Positions 31,544 to 39,884 of a stretch of 61,653 nt of DNA are shown here, piece by piece. The stretch is from a bacterium. GTDB lineage: Bacteria; Patescibacteriota; Minisyncoccia; Phycocordibacterales; UBA2100. The notes under the pieces were generated by a model. That model ran no database searches, had not been told where the DNA came from, and saw only the letters and a list, made by a program, of their open reading frames with translations. The stretch is from the NCBI GenBank assembly GCA_030674455.1, contig JAUSGQ010000035.1, forward strand, positions 1 to 61,653. Direction: 5' to 3'. Positions within the stretch are counted from its first letter, which is position 1. Each line of letters begins with the position of its first letter. Both the position numbers and the translations under genes were made by a program.

Positions 31544-32477
31544 TTTTTTGTATCAGCTCCTGCACACGCAACCCGTCCGCAAAAGACGGTTCCATTTGTT
31601 CCTTCCGCGTACATGCGACAACGAATTTCTTGGCTAACTTACGCACTATTTTCACTCTCTCGTCTTCCTGTTTTCGTCCGTTATCTTTCTTTATTTTTAC
31701 AGTCTTTTCTCCTTTTTCGTTTTGTATTTTAACGGCGAAATTATCGACTATCGCGTTCTTGTTTTCAAGCGTGATAATTCCTCTTTCGCAGACGAACATT
31801 AGACGATGCCGGATTATTCCTGGAGTATTGCACGACACATGCACGTCTCCGGTCGCCCCGTTTTGGAATTTCACGAGCATGTCAAGGCCGACTTCTCCGC
31901 CGTTCAAACTTTTTGGCGAGTGTGTAAATAACGTTTTTGTCTCGCGAATCTTGCCGGCGAAGTTCTCCAAATAATAAAGTCCGTGAGAGAAATAAAAGGA
32001 GAGCGCTCCGCCGCCGTCTTTAACGCTCGTCTTCCACGTTCTACGGCCGTAGCGAATGTCACCGCTCATCCAGTTCCAATTCACCGAGATATGCTTCAAG
32101 GCTCCGGACGTGTTTTTATCCAGAAGTTCTTTCACTTTTTTCCACTCAGCGATTTCCGGGAATATAAAGTCGATTCCAGTAATGACCTTTTTCTTCTTTG
32201 CGAGCGCATAAAGTTCCCGCGCCTGCTTGAGATTTGCTGCGAGCGGTTTTTCCGCAAAAACATGCAGCCCTTTTTTAATCGCGGCTTTGGCGATGATGTA
32301 TTGCGCCTGCGGAGGGACTGCAATTGCAATTGCGTCAATACTCTCGTTTTCCAAGAACGCGCGCCACTCATTTCTCCCCTCGCATACGCCAATAACCTTG
32401 CAGCCGCTTACGGACTCAAAAGCGGGCTTGAGGCCAATTACCCCAAAACCAGAGCCGATAATGCCGACCCTAAGCAT
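31521..32477 (-). CDS. Gfo/Idh/MocA family oxidoreductase
   Basis: A 318-residue NAD(P)-dependent sugar oxidoreductase. Rossmann motif VGIIGSGFGVIGL is at the start, AIAVPPQAQYIIAKAAIKKG and VFAEKPLAANLKQA (the EKP motif with catalytic Lys) follow, then a C-terminal alpha/beta domain. It overlaps the 3,4-ketoisomerase gene by 8 bp and ends the rfbA-rfbB-ketoisomerase operon, so it may reduce the 3-keto sugar made there. The start at 32477 matches family N-termini; upstream in-frame ATGs lack coding character. Confidence 0.85.
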   Translation of the reverse strand: MLRVGIIGSGFGVIGLKPAFESVSGCKVIGVCEGRNEWRAFLENESIDAIAIAVPPQAQYIIAKAAIKKGLHVFAEKPLAANLKQARELYALAKKKKVITGIDFIFPEIAEWKKVKELLDKNTSGALKHISVNWNWMSGDIRYGRRTWKTSVKDGGGALSFYFSHGLYYLENFAGKIRETKTLFTHSPKSLNGGEVGLDMLVKFQNGATGDVHVSCNTPGIIRHRLMFVCERGIITLENKNAIVDNFAVKIQNEKGEKTVKIKKDNGRKQEDERVKIVRKLAKKFVVACTRKEQMEPSFADGLRVQELIQKIRNSSRP

Positions 32478-32895
32478 GTCGTTTTTTGTTGATGTATCCG
32501 AGAAATTCTTCATAGGAGCGAATGTAATCTCTCTCATCGTACAGTGTACTCGCAATCACCATGAGCACGGTTCCTTTTTTAAAGTCTTGCATCGTGTGCC
32601 ATACATAGGGAGGCAGGAGGACGCCAACATTCGGTTTATTAAGAGCCACTTTCATTCTTTCTTTTCCGTTGTCCAGCGCGATTGTGCAACCTCCAGCGAG
32701 AGCGACAAGAACATGTTCCGTTTTGTGATGGGTGTGGCCACCGCGCCTGCTTGTGGGACTCGTATTCGTTACAATGAAGACGCGTTTAATAGGAAAAGGT
32801 ATTGCCATGGCGCCAGTTCCCGCCTGCATCACCGTCAAGGCGCCATTACTATCGGCTTTTGTTGGAAAATTAATGAGTTCGTAGAGCGCATTCAT
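32470..32895 (-). CDS. dTDP-4-keto-6-deoxyhexose 3,4-ketoisomerase (FdtA/QdtA type)
   Basis: A 141-residue cupin that moves the keto group of dTDP-4-keto-6-deoxyglucose from C4 to C3. Family motifs: IKRVFIVTNTSPTSRRGGH followed by THHKTEHVLVALAGG (metal-free cupin His pair), GVLLPPYVWHTMQDF and LYDERDYIRSYEEFL. Length and context (12 bp after rfbB, overlapping an oxidoreductase) agree. Whether it makes the gluco or galacto product cannot be told from sequence by eye. Confidence 0.85.
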   Translation of the reverse strand: MNALYELINFPTKADSNGALTVMQAGTGAMAIPFPIKRVFIVTNTSPTSRRGGHTHHKTEHVLVALAGGCTIALDNGKERMKVALNKPNVGVLLPPYVWHTMQDFKKGTVLMVIASTLYDERDYIRSYEEFLGYINKKRHA

Positions 32896-32907
32896 ATACT
32901 CGTGATA

Positions 32908-33873
32908 TCAACCCGTTCTTTTTTTGAAATGAACCACGGTCCTTTTTATACCTTTGTCGAAAGAAACGCGGGGCTTCCATCCCAACTCGTTCTCGAGTTT
33001 CTGGCTCGAAAGAGCATATCTGAAATCGTGTCCCGGACGATCGGCCACATGCTCGATTTCCTTTTCGGTCTTTTTAAGGAGATGGAGCAACTTCTTTGTT
33101 ATTTCAAAGTTGGTATATTCCTCCCTGCTTCCGATATTGTATATTTCTCCCGCTTTTCCTTTTCGGAAAACAAGGTCTGTTGCTTTCACGTTATCCTCCA
33201 CATACAGCCAACTTCTGATATTTCCCCCCTTCGCGTATAGAGGGACTTTTTTCCCTTCAAGAAGGAAGGTGATGAATTTTGGTATGAGTTTTGTGGCGTC
33301 TTGCCCGGGACCGTAATTGTTTGAGCTTCGCGTTATCACTCCCTGCAGATTGTAGGTGTGTATGTAGGAAAGCAGAAGTAGTTCTGCGCTTGCTTTTGAA
33401 GCGCTGTATGGATTGCGTGGATTGTAGAGAGAGTCCTCGGTAAACGGCGGGGCGTACGCAGTCAGGTCCCCGTAAATTTCGTCGGTGGAAACGAGGTGGA
33501 ATCGGGAAAGTTTGTAGTCCAGCGCAAGCTGAAGAAGGTTATTAGTTCCTTCAACATTTGTTTTTATACAAATGCTTGGATTTTTGATGCTCTGGTCTAC
33601 ATGCGTTTCGGCTGCAAAGTGGATGAGATGCGTCGGCCTGTATTTGTTAAAAATATCGGTCATGGAGGCTACGTCGCAGATATCGGATTTCTCGAAAGCG
33701 TAATTCTTTCTATTCTCTACGGATACATTGCGCAAGTCGGCGGCGTAGGTTAGCGCATCGACATTTATAAAAAGCTCACGCGGATATTTCGTTACCGCGT
33801 AGTTGAGGTAATTACTGCCGATGAACCCCGCACCGCCGGTGACAATTGTCCTTCTATCGAACTTACTTTTCAT
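32908..33873 (-). CDS. rfbB: dTDP-glucose 4,6-dehydratase
   Basis: A 321-residue extended SDR enzyme making dTDP-4-keto-6-deoxyglucose. TGGAGFIGSNYLNY near residue 13, HFAAETHVDQSI, the catalytic STDEIYGDL (Thr/Asp/Glu), YSASKASAELLL (Tyr/Lys), TRSSNNYGPGQ and RSWLYVEDN are all present. Overlaps rfbA by 11 bp. Confidence 0.95.
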   Translation of the reverse strand: MKSKFDRRTIVTGGAGFIGSNYLNYAVTKYPRELFINVDALTYAADLRNVSVENRKNYAFEKSDICDVASMTDIFNKYRPTHLIHFAAETHVDQSIKNPSICIKTNVEGTNNLLQLALDYKLSRFHLVSTDEIYGDLTAYAPPFTEDSLYNPRNPYSASKASAELLLLSYIHTYNLQGVITRSSNNYGPGQDATKLIPKFITFLLEGKKVPLYAKGGNIRSWLYVEDNVKATDLVFRKGKAGEIYNIGSREEYTNFEITKKLLHLLKKTEKEIEHVADRPGHDFRYALSSQKLENELGWKPRVSFDKGIKRTVVHFKKRTG

Positions 33874-34606
33874 GGGATAAGCGTTTTTTCATAAACAGGG
33901 AAGCCTTGTGCAAGGCGTCTATGTTGCCGATATCAAACCATTCCTTCTTGAGCATGTGCGCGCGCAAAGTACCTTCTTCGAGATACAGGGAATTTACTGA
34001 AGTAATCTCATATTCCCCCCGCGCGCTTGGCGGGATTTTCCTGATTTTCTCAAACACCGTGTTGTCGTACACATATAGGCCGGTGACAGCCAAATTACTT
34101 TTTGGTTTCAGCGGCTTTTCCTCCAGCGAGAGAATGCTGCCTTTATTATTGACCTCCGCGATGCCAAAATGCTTTGGGTCCGGCACTTTCTTCAAGAACA
34201 CAGTTGAACCTTTCTTAAACGACTTAATGGCGGGAGTTATGTCGTCCAAAAATATGTTGTCGCCCAAAAATAGTACGCAATTGTCTTTGCCTACATAGTC
34301 TTCTGCGATAAAGAGGCCGTAGGCGATGCCGTTCGGTTCGTTTTGTATGCCGTATACGATTTGGATCTGTTTCGCGTGGGTCGATTTTGGGACGAAATGC
34401 TGCCCTGAGCCGAGCAATCTCACAAACGAATCAATATGGTGAGGGGAGGTGACTATCATTATCTTTGTTATGCCGGCATCGACCAGCTTTTCTATCGCGT
34501 AGTAAATGACCGGCTTGTTGAACACCGGCAATAAGTGCTTGTTTGTAACTAGCGTAAGCGGATGCAGTCTGGTGCCCGAACCGCCCGCTAGAATAACAGC
34601 TTTCAT
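33863..34606 (-). CDS. rfbA: glucose-1-phosphate thymidylyltransferase, short form
   Basis: Makes dTDP-glucose from dTTP and glucose-1-phosphate. MKAVILAGGSGTRLHPLT is the nucleotide-binding start, then LLPVFNKPVIYYAIE, LFLGDNIFLDD (metal Asp), LEEKPLKPKSNLAVTGLYVYD and GEYEITSVNSLYL. At 247 residues it is the shorter archaeal-like form lacking the C-terminal extension. Its ATG lies inside the right arm of the inverted-repeat module at 34605-34729. First gene of a four-gene minus-strand operon. Confidence 0.92.
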   Translation of the reverse strand: MKAVILAGGSGTRLHPLTLVTNKHLLPVFNKPVIYYAIEKLVDAGITKIMIVTSPHHIDSFVRLLGSGQHFVPKSTHAKQIQIVYGIQNEPNGIAYGLFIAEDYVGKDNCVLFLGDNIFLDDITPAIKSFKKGSTVFLKKVPDPKHFGIAEVNNKGSILSLEEKPLKPKSNLAVTGLYVYDNTVFEKIRKIPPSARGEYEITSVNSLYLEEGTLRAHMLKKEWFDIGNIDALHKASLFMKKRLSHEK

Positions 34607-34729
34607 CCCGTTAGAGGCAGTCCGCCCACCGGCGGACCGTACCTGATTTATTGCTGATAATCGACCACACTGATTCTCTGCACAGATGTTCCATATGTAT
34701 AATTTGTCTTCCGCATCCTCTAACGGGAT
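34605..34729. repeat. inverted-repeat module, family 2, copy 1
   Basis: A 125-bp module with perfect 13-bp arms ATCCCGTTAGAGG (34605-34617) and CCTCTAACGGGAT (34717-34729). The rfbA start codon overlaps one arm (ACGGG-ATG). Inside, a second inverted repeat GTCCGCC/GGCGGAC lies next to that arm, and a TATAAT (34698-34703) points toward the plus-strand gene at 34773. A copy with the same arms is at 61435-61638. Confidence 0.75.
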
Positions 34730-34772
34730 TCATCCCAGCCATACTATACTCGCCGTGTTATAGTGTCCAATC

Positions 34773-35516
34773 ATGTCGGCAGAAGGCAAGAAATCTGTAT
34801 GTGTGATCCTTGCCTATAATTGCGCCAATCTGCTAGAGAATACCTACAAACGCATTCCCGCTGGCTCGGTAGACAGAATAATTCTCGTTGACGACGCATC
34901 AACGGACAATACGCTTGAAATCGCAAAGAAACTCGGTATTGAATGCTATACCCACCAGCATCTCGGGTATGGAGGCAACGTAAAATATTCCATCAAGAAA
35001 GGGATAGAACTAGGCGCCGAATATATCGTCGATTTGCACGGAGACGGTCAGTACGATCCGGCCGCAATTCCATCCGCCCTTGCGAAAGCAAAAGAAGGAT
35101 ATGACCTAGTCTTGGGCTCTAGGTTTTTTGATATAAAACAGCCTTTGCGCGACGGAATGCCTCTGAGCCGCTATCTTGCGAATATCGGCTTAAGCGCGAT
35201 TGAACGTTTTGTTCTCAAACTGCCGGTATCGGAGTTTCATACTGGATTTAGAGTTTATACAAAGACGCTCGCAGACACGGTCGCACTGGAAAACACGTCC
35301 AACAATTTCCTTTTTGGTTTCGAAATTATAGCGCAGACCGGATTCTGCGGGCTCAAGATAGGAGAGATACCCATTCGCTGCGATTACAAATCGGAACATA
35401 CGTCGATATCAATTCCCCAATCCACGGTATACGCATTTCAAACGTTCAAAACCTTGGCACTCTACCTGCTGGCGCGGCTTGGATTCAAAATAAAGTTATT
35501 CAAATGTGGAAAATAG
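34773..35516 (+). CDS. GT2-family glycosyltransferase (polyprenyl-phosphate type)
   Basis: A 247-residue GT-A enzyme like dolichol-phosphate mannosyltransferase. CVILAYNCANLLENTYKRI, IILVDDASTDNTLEIAKKLG, IVDLHGDGQYDPAAIP (metal-binding D-x-D type) and LVLGSRFFDIK are seen; FHTGFRVYTK and FLFGFEIIAQ come later. The C-terminus is weakly hydrophobic. It probably loads a sugar onto undecaprenyl phosphate for the GtrA partner 12 bp downstream and a GT-C enzyme. Confidence 0.88.
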   Translation: MSAEGKKSVCVILAYNCANLLENTYKRIPAGSVDRIILVDDASTDNTLEIAKKLGIECYTHQHLGYGGNVKYSIKKGIELGAEYIVDLHGDGQYDPAAIPSALAKAKEGYDLVLGSRFFDIKQPLRDGMPLSRYLANIGLSAIERFVLKLPVSEFHTGFRVYTKTLADTVALENTSNNFLFGFEIIAQTGFCGLKIGEIPIRCDYKSEHTSISIPQSTVYAFQTFKTLALYLLARLGFKIKLFKCGK

Positions 35517-35528
35517 ACATTAACGAGC

Positions 35529-35951
35529 ATGATAAAGAAACTGCTTGAATTGGTACAAAGGCATCAGCAGATATTTAAATTCCTGATAGCGGGCGGGTTC
35601 GCATTTGCCGTGAACATCGTCGTGCTGTATGTACTCACGGACATTTTCGACATTTACTATCTGGTTTCCACAGTGGTGGCGTTCCTCATTTCATTCTTGG
35701 TCAGCTTCGTTCTCCAAAAGTTCTGGACATTTCAAGATGCATCTAAGGACAACTTACATCTTCAGCTCCCTCTGTATTTAAGTATGCAAGTCGCGAATCT
35801 GGGACTCAATGCGTCCCTCATGTATGCGTTCGTGGAATATCTCCATCTCTGGTACATCCTTTCTCAAGTTATTATTTCTCTCGTTCTTGCGGTCATTGCT
35901 TTTATTATAAACAAAAAGTACATCTTCAAACCTCAAGACATCCCCGCTTAA
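35529..35951 (+). CDS. GtrA family membrane protein
   Basis: A 140-residue protein with four transmembrane segments of the GtrA type, thought to flip polyprenyl-linked sugars. FLIAGGFAFAVNIVVLYVLTD, FLISFLVSFVLQKFWTFQDA (the conserved FxxxKxWTF motif) and the final INKKYIFKPQ are diagnostic. Paired with the GT2 gene; stop codon overlaps that of the convergent GT-C-like gene by 4 bp. Confidence 0.9.
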   Translation: MIKKLLELVQRHQQIFKFLIAGGFAFAVNIVVLYVLTDIFDIYYLVSTVVAFLISFLVSFVLQKFWTFQDASKDNLHLQLPLYLSMQVANLGLNASLMYAFVEYLHLWYILSQVIISLVLAVIAFIINKKYIFKPQDIPA

Positions 35952-37627
35952 CGGATCTTGCGCACGATATAGGAATTGCCGAGTTGCTTAGATGAGAAAA
36001 AGTCCGGGAGAGCGTTTGTGTCTTGGGGGGCCACGAAGCAAGCTTCCATGTGAATTTGAAAACATGTTCCCGCTCTAATCTCATCCGCTGTGCACGGGTT
36101 CGCGCAGTTGCGCTTAATCATCCATATCGAATGTGTGCCGGCAAAACGCTCGATGTAGGCGGCATCTTCTTCATCAGAATATGTAATGAAAGCAAGAGGT
36201 TTGAATACAGGGTCTTTTGGCAGAATATCGCGATTTTCCAATAGAAACTTGAACCTGCCCATATCGCTTCTCGTTTCACCCAATAGCGGCAGTGATTCAT
36301 AGTTAACCGGCAGAGTCAGTCGTTTCGCCGTGTGGTCGGCGATAAAAACGTTAGCGGGCGAATTATATTTCTCCATAATCGTTGCCAGCAATACAGTTTC
36401 CGAAGAAGGCCGCCAGAATAGTTGTATAGCGTGGACGCCTATGGCAAAAAATAATACGCCAGAGAGTACGAGCGCGCCCCTCACCGCCTTCGGACTAAGC
36501 TCGCTGAGAAGAATTGCTGCGGAGAAACTGCAGGCAATCGTAAGAATAATCGCGTATCGCGCGCCGGCGTCAAGACCGATGCCCGCATGAAAAATAAGGT
36601 ATGTCAGAACCGGATGCAGGCATGCGATTGCAATCCACAGGCGTTTACGCGAATCCGCAAGAATCGATTTGCAATAATATATCAAGAAAAGCAGCACAAT
36701 CGCTGCGGCAATGTAGAGCAACGAAAGCGGCTGTGTGGTAACGGTAAAGATAAGCGGCTTCGTGAGGCGCGCGAACCAATCAATGGCGCCCTCGGCCGTT
36801 CTCGATGTCGTTTCTTTTAATTGAGCAGATATCGTATATGCCCGCCATACGAATGATATCTGGGTAGCGGAGAATAAGACAATCAGATACCAATACTTCA
36901 AGCAGTAACTCCACAGGTCGCGAAAACTGACATGCCGAAGCAGAATCGCGTAAAGCGCGAGTAGCGCGATAGAAAATACTCCGAACCAGCTTTGGAAGAA
37001 GGTAAGCACGCCACTCCAGACGAAAAGCACTATGTAATATTTTTTGTCTATGAACGGGCGCCCCAGGCGTGCGAGATAATATTCCTGTGCGATAAAAATG
37101 GCGCTCATCGCGGAAACAAAGATGATGTAGAACACCCACATCTTCGCAGTGTGCAGAAATTCAATCACCAGAACATTGCTCAAAAGCAAAAAAAGAAAAA
37201 GTATCAGCGTGAGAGCAAGCTCGCGCGGAATTTCTCTCTTCTTGAAATAAAAGAAGAAGAAAAGGATAGTTGCAAGAGCAGAGATTCCATTAACCAGCCG
37301 AAGTATATGCAGCAGTTCTCCGGTATTCTGCGCTACCCAAAGCTTTGCCGCCATTATTGAAAAGTCCGAAGCTGCGACTACCGCGCCCAAAACAGGCAGC
37401 ATCACGAGCGTGTCAATGTACGTTTGCGGACCGCCGTAATAGGCGCCCGATGGAGTAAACTCCCAGCCAGGGATAGTGTGTTTCTCTATGGAGAACAGGG
37501 AAGTGCTTAAAAAATAGCTTTCGTCTCCGATAATATCCGGATTATTTCCGAACGGATTCGGGTTCAAAATAGCGAACGAGAGAAATATGAAAAGGCCGAT
37601 CAGGACTATCTTCTTTACTGCAGTCAT
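35948..37627 (-). CDS. polytopic GT-C-like glycosyltransferase
   Basis: A 559-residue membrane protein with about 11-12 transmembrane segments and a soluble C-terminal domain of about 130 residues containing four or five cysteines (RNCANPCTADEIRAGTCFQ). The first extracytoplasmic loop carries NPDIIGDESYF, resembling the catalytic Asp-Glu of GT39/ArnT-like enzymes that use polyprenyl-phosphate sugars. Convergent with the GT2/GtrA pair that could supply that donor. TATACT sits 6 nt before its start. Exact family is uncertain. Confidence 0.7.
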   Translation of the reverse strand: MTAVKKIVLIGLFIFLSFAILNPNPFGNNPDIIGDESYFLSTSLFSIEKHTIPGWEFTPSGAYYGGPQTYIDTLVMLPVLGAVVAASDFSIMAAKLWVAQNTGELLHILRLVNGISALATILFFFFYFKKREIPRELALTLILFLFLLLSNVLVIEFLHTAKMWVFYIIFVSAMSAIFIAQEYYLARLGRPFIDKKYYIVLFVWSGVLTFFQSWFGVFSIALLALYAILLRHVSFRDLWSYCLKYWYLIVLFSATQISFVWRAYTISAQLKETTSRTAEGAIDWFARLTKPLIFTVTTQPLSLLYIAAAIVLLFLIYYCKSILADSRKRLWIAIACLHPVLTYLIFHAGIGLDAGARYAIILTIACSFSAAILLSELSPKAVRGALVLSGVLFFAIGVHAIQLFWRPSSETVLLATIMEKYNSPANVFIADHTAKRLTLPVNYESLPLLGETRSDMGRFKFLLENRDILPKDPVFKPLAFITYSDEEDAAYIERFAGTHSIWMIKRNCANPCTADEIRAGTCFQIHMEACFVAPQDTNALPDFFSSKQLGNSYIVRKIR

Positions 37628-37633
37628 TGGTGC

Positions 37634-37639
37634 AGTATA
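37634..37639 (-). promoter_or_regulatory. -10 box 6 nt before GT-C-like gene
   Basis: TATACT on the minus strand, 6 nt from the ATG at 37627; leaderless arrangement. Confidence 0.5.
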
Positions 37640-37669
37640 TAACGCAGAATACAGTTGAGTCGAAAGCTT

Positions 37670-37820
37670 ATCTGTCGAGGATAGTGAGGGGAATGAAAGA
37701 GTACGCTCTTTTATGCCCGAGCGGCGCAGACAGCAAAGATGGGGTATCTTTCATCTGTCGAGGATAGTGAGGGGAATGAAAGAGTACGCTCTTTTATGCC
37801 CGAGCGGCGCAGACAGCAAA
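37670..37820. repeat. perfect 68-nt direct repeat, possibly structured RNA
   Basis: Two identical 68-nt units (37670-37737 and 37753-37820) separated by 15 nt. Each begins CTGTC and ends GACAG and contains a perfect hairpin AAAGAG-TACG-CTCTTT and a GCC/GGC hairpin, so each unit could fold into a closed multi-branch structure. They lie between divergently oriented genes. Could be tandem regulatory RNA elements or a recent duplication. Function unknown. Confidence 0.75.
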
Positions 37821-37878
37821 AGTTATCTAACTTTTCCCCATTCTTCAACTATCGGGTACAATGACCGAAATAGCAGCT

Positions 37879-38535
37879 ATGGACCGTGTAAAAATCCCAA
37901 TTTTGAGCGCAATTTCTGGGGCGTTATCCGGTAAGACCATTGGCAGGGTGTATTTTAACGAAGCGGTTCGCGGGGTAGTCCCTGGGCTTTCCGGGCGCGT
38001 TCTTGACCTTGCAGGAGGCAAAAGCCCCAGTTACTTACCGCTTCTGCCGAATTCGATTGAGCTTGTGCGAACGGATATAACAGCTTCCCCCGGCGTCACG
38101 AAAGTGGATATCAACGAGCCGCTTCCATTTCCCGACAAATCATTTGATGCTGTCTTTCTATTTAATGCGCTTTATGCAACAGAAGACCCTTCTAGGCTTG
38201 CAGGAGAAATCCATCGCGTCCTGAAACCCGGAGGTTCCTGGTATCTCGCGTCTCCTTTTGTTGCAAATGAGATGCCCGAGCCGCACGACTATCTCCGCTT
38301 TACCGCCGAGGGGTTGGAGCGGCTTTGTCATAGTGCAGGATTTTCTTCAGTGGAAATTGTGAGACTGGGGGAGCGTGCAACTGCCGCCACACAGCTTCTG
38401 CACCCGTTTTTTCTTTTTAATGTTATTAGGGCACTCGTATATTCTCTGGCGCTTCTTTTCGACATGCTTATTCCCAGCTCTGTTAAAACGACACACCCAT
38501 CGCCCATCGGTTATTTTGTACGTGCAACGAAATGA
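37879..38535 (+). CDS. class I SAM-dependent methyltransferase
   Basis: A 218-residue methyltransferase. RVLDLAGGKSPSYLP is the SAM motif I, PFPDKSFDAVFLFNALYATEDP the motif around the metal-free active site, and EIHRVLKPGGSWYLASPF motif III. An amphipathic helix follows before a C-terminal hydrophobic stretch. Typical of sugar or lipid methylation in glycan loci. An in-frame ATG at 37861 overlaps a TACAAT -10-like box, so 37879 is preferred. Confidence 0.82.
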   Translation: MDRVKIPILSAISGALSGKTIGRVYFNEAVRGVVPGLSGRVLDLAGGKSPSYLPLLPNSIELVRTDITASPGVTKVDINEPLPFPDKSFDAVFLFNALYATEDPSRLAGEIHRVLKPGGSWYLASPFVANEMPEPHDYLRFTAEGLERLCHSAGFSSVEIVRLGERATAATQLLHPFFLFNVIRALVYSLALLFDMLIPSSVKTTHPSPIGYFVRATK

Positions 38536-38544
38536 ATACACATC

Positions 38545-38685
38545 ATGAGCAAGAGTGTTATTGAATCCGCAAAATCATATATAAGCGAGCGAGCAACCGC
38601 TGCACATGAACAGCTCTCTTCGAAGTTTTGGGCAATGATAAGCTCTTTGGAAGACAGGTCTACGTCGTCTCCATCTCAAATATGA
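38545..38685 (+). CDS. doubtful 46-residue ORF, perhaps a gene remnant
   Basis: MSKSVIESAKSYISERATAA opens a 46-codon frame with plausible amino-acid use that runs into the 3' end of the convergent glycosyltransferase. It starts 9 bp after the methyltransferase stop. It could be the remaining N-terminus of a deleted gene. No family match recognised. Confidence 0.2.
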   Translation: MSKSVIESAKSYISERATAAHEQLSSKFWAMISSLEDRSTSSPSQI

Positions 38686-39832
38686 GAGGATGTTTCACCC
38701 CGGCAAGTTCCTTGTACAAAGCAATTGTGTTGTCCAGTGTCCTTGTCATCGTAAAGAATTGAGCGCGCGCGAAACCGCGTTTGATGAGGGTTGCCCGCAC
38801 GGGCGCTTTACAGACAAGCGCGAGTGCCTCCGCAATCGCATTGGTGTCTAACGGATTGACAATGATAGCGGCGTTACCTACTACCTCTGGAAGCGATGTC
38901 ACAGAGGACGCGATAACTGGTGTGCCACATGCCATAGCTTCAATTAAAGGGACTCCGAAGCCCTCATTAATTGATACGAAAGCAAGAGCGGCTGCTCCTC
39001 GGTAGAGTGCCGGAAGATTTTCTGTCGGTATATAGCCGAGAAAATGGATATCTGCGCTGAAGGGTGACAGCGGAAGCGCTCCAAATGTTTTCTCGTATTT
39101 TGTTTTGACGCTGCCGCCCAAGGCCAAAATCTCTTTACTTTTTGGATTGCGTTCTCGGTACTTCACGTATGCAGATACAAGATTCCCAACATTTTTGTGT
39201 AATTCGGGGCGGCCGAGAAAGAGAAAGTACGTATGAGCTTTTATATGGTATTGATTGAGTATGCGAGATACTGTCTCATCACTTGGTAGGGATTCATATA
39301 CTGGGTCAAGGCCGTTATAGATGGTGCGGACTTTTTCAGGGGGCATGCGATAGGCATATATGATTTCTTTGTTTGCATATTCAGAAACGGCAATCATCGT
39401 ATCAACATATTTCTGGAACCAGGTAAGCGTGTAGTTGAATACGCGGCGAGAGAACGTCCATGTGCCCCCCTGAACGAGAACGTCGCCACCACCGTGCGCC
39501 ATGACGAGGGTGCGTCGAGCCGGAAACAGCCAAAAGAACGGGAATATCCGTGGCTTAAGCCAATGCACGACGTCAAACCTCTCTTTGGTTGTCAGGCAAA
39601 ATCGTATGAACGACACAAAGCGCGTGGCGTATGGCAGTGGAATCTGGTGGAGCAATATCTCGCGGGCTTTTTTGTAGAGCGGTTCTTCCGGCATGGGCTT
39701 TGAATGGATAAGCGTGAGCTCTATCTCATTTTCCGTAACGAGCCGCTCAATGAGGCGGCGAAAAAAAAGCGTGCGCTCCGGCCGCAGGTCAAAATCATCT
39801 GCCATGATGGCCACGCGAATTTTCTTTTGCAT
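38660..39832 (-). CDS. GT4-family glycosyltransferase
   Basis: A 390-residue GT-B enzyme of the mannosyltransferase-like GT4 group. [20 protein letters not shown] near the start, [46 protein letters not shown], and [20 protein letters not shown] with [15 protein letters not shown] are diagnostic. TATACT (39841-39846) lies 8 nt before the start. Confidence 0.88.
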   Translation of the reverse strand: MQKKIRVAIMADDFDLRPERTLFFRRLIERLVTENEIELTLIHSKPMPEEPLYKKAREILLHQIPLPYATRFVSFIRFCLTTKERFDVVHWLKPRIFPFFWLFPARRTLVMAHGGGDVLVQGGTWTFSRRVFNYTLTWFQKYVDTMIAVSEYANKEIIYAYRMPPEKVRTIYNGLDPVYESLPSDETVSRILNQYHIKAHTYFLFLGRPELHKNVGNLVSAYVKYRERNPKSKEILALGGSVKTKYEKTFGALPLSPFSADIHFLGYIPTENLPALYRGAAALAFVSINEGFGVPLIEAMACGTPVIASSVTSLPEVVGNAAIIVNPLDTNAIAEALALVCKAPVRATLIKRGFARAQFFTMTRTLDNTIALYKELAGVKHPLIFEMETT

Positions 39833-39840
39833 CGAGTTGC

Positions 39841-39846
39841 AGTATA
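39841..39846 (-). promoter_or_regulatory. -10 box 8 nt before glycosyltransferase
   Basis: TATACT on the minus strand, 8 nt from the ATG at 39832. Confidence 0.5.
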
Positions 39847-39884
39847 CGGGCTTAAAGGAAAATTTCCATATACTCGAAAAGCTC

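Noticed and set aside
32227-33240. 337-codon plus-strand frame
   Set aside because: Antisense to the Gfo/Idh, ketoisomerase and rfbB genes, which have clear family motifs.
37670-37820. Guanidine-II (mini-ykkC) riboswitch or hammerhead ribozyme
   Set aside because: The tandem hairpin layout is suggestive, but the loop and flanking consensus of mini-ykkC and the CUGAUGA core of the hammerhead are absent on both strands.
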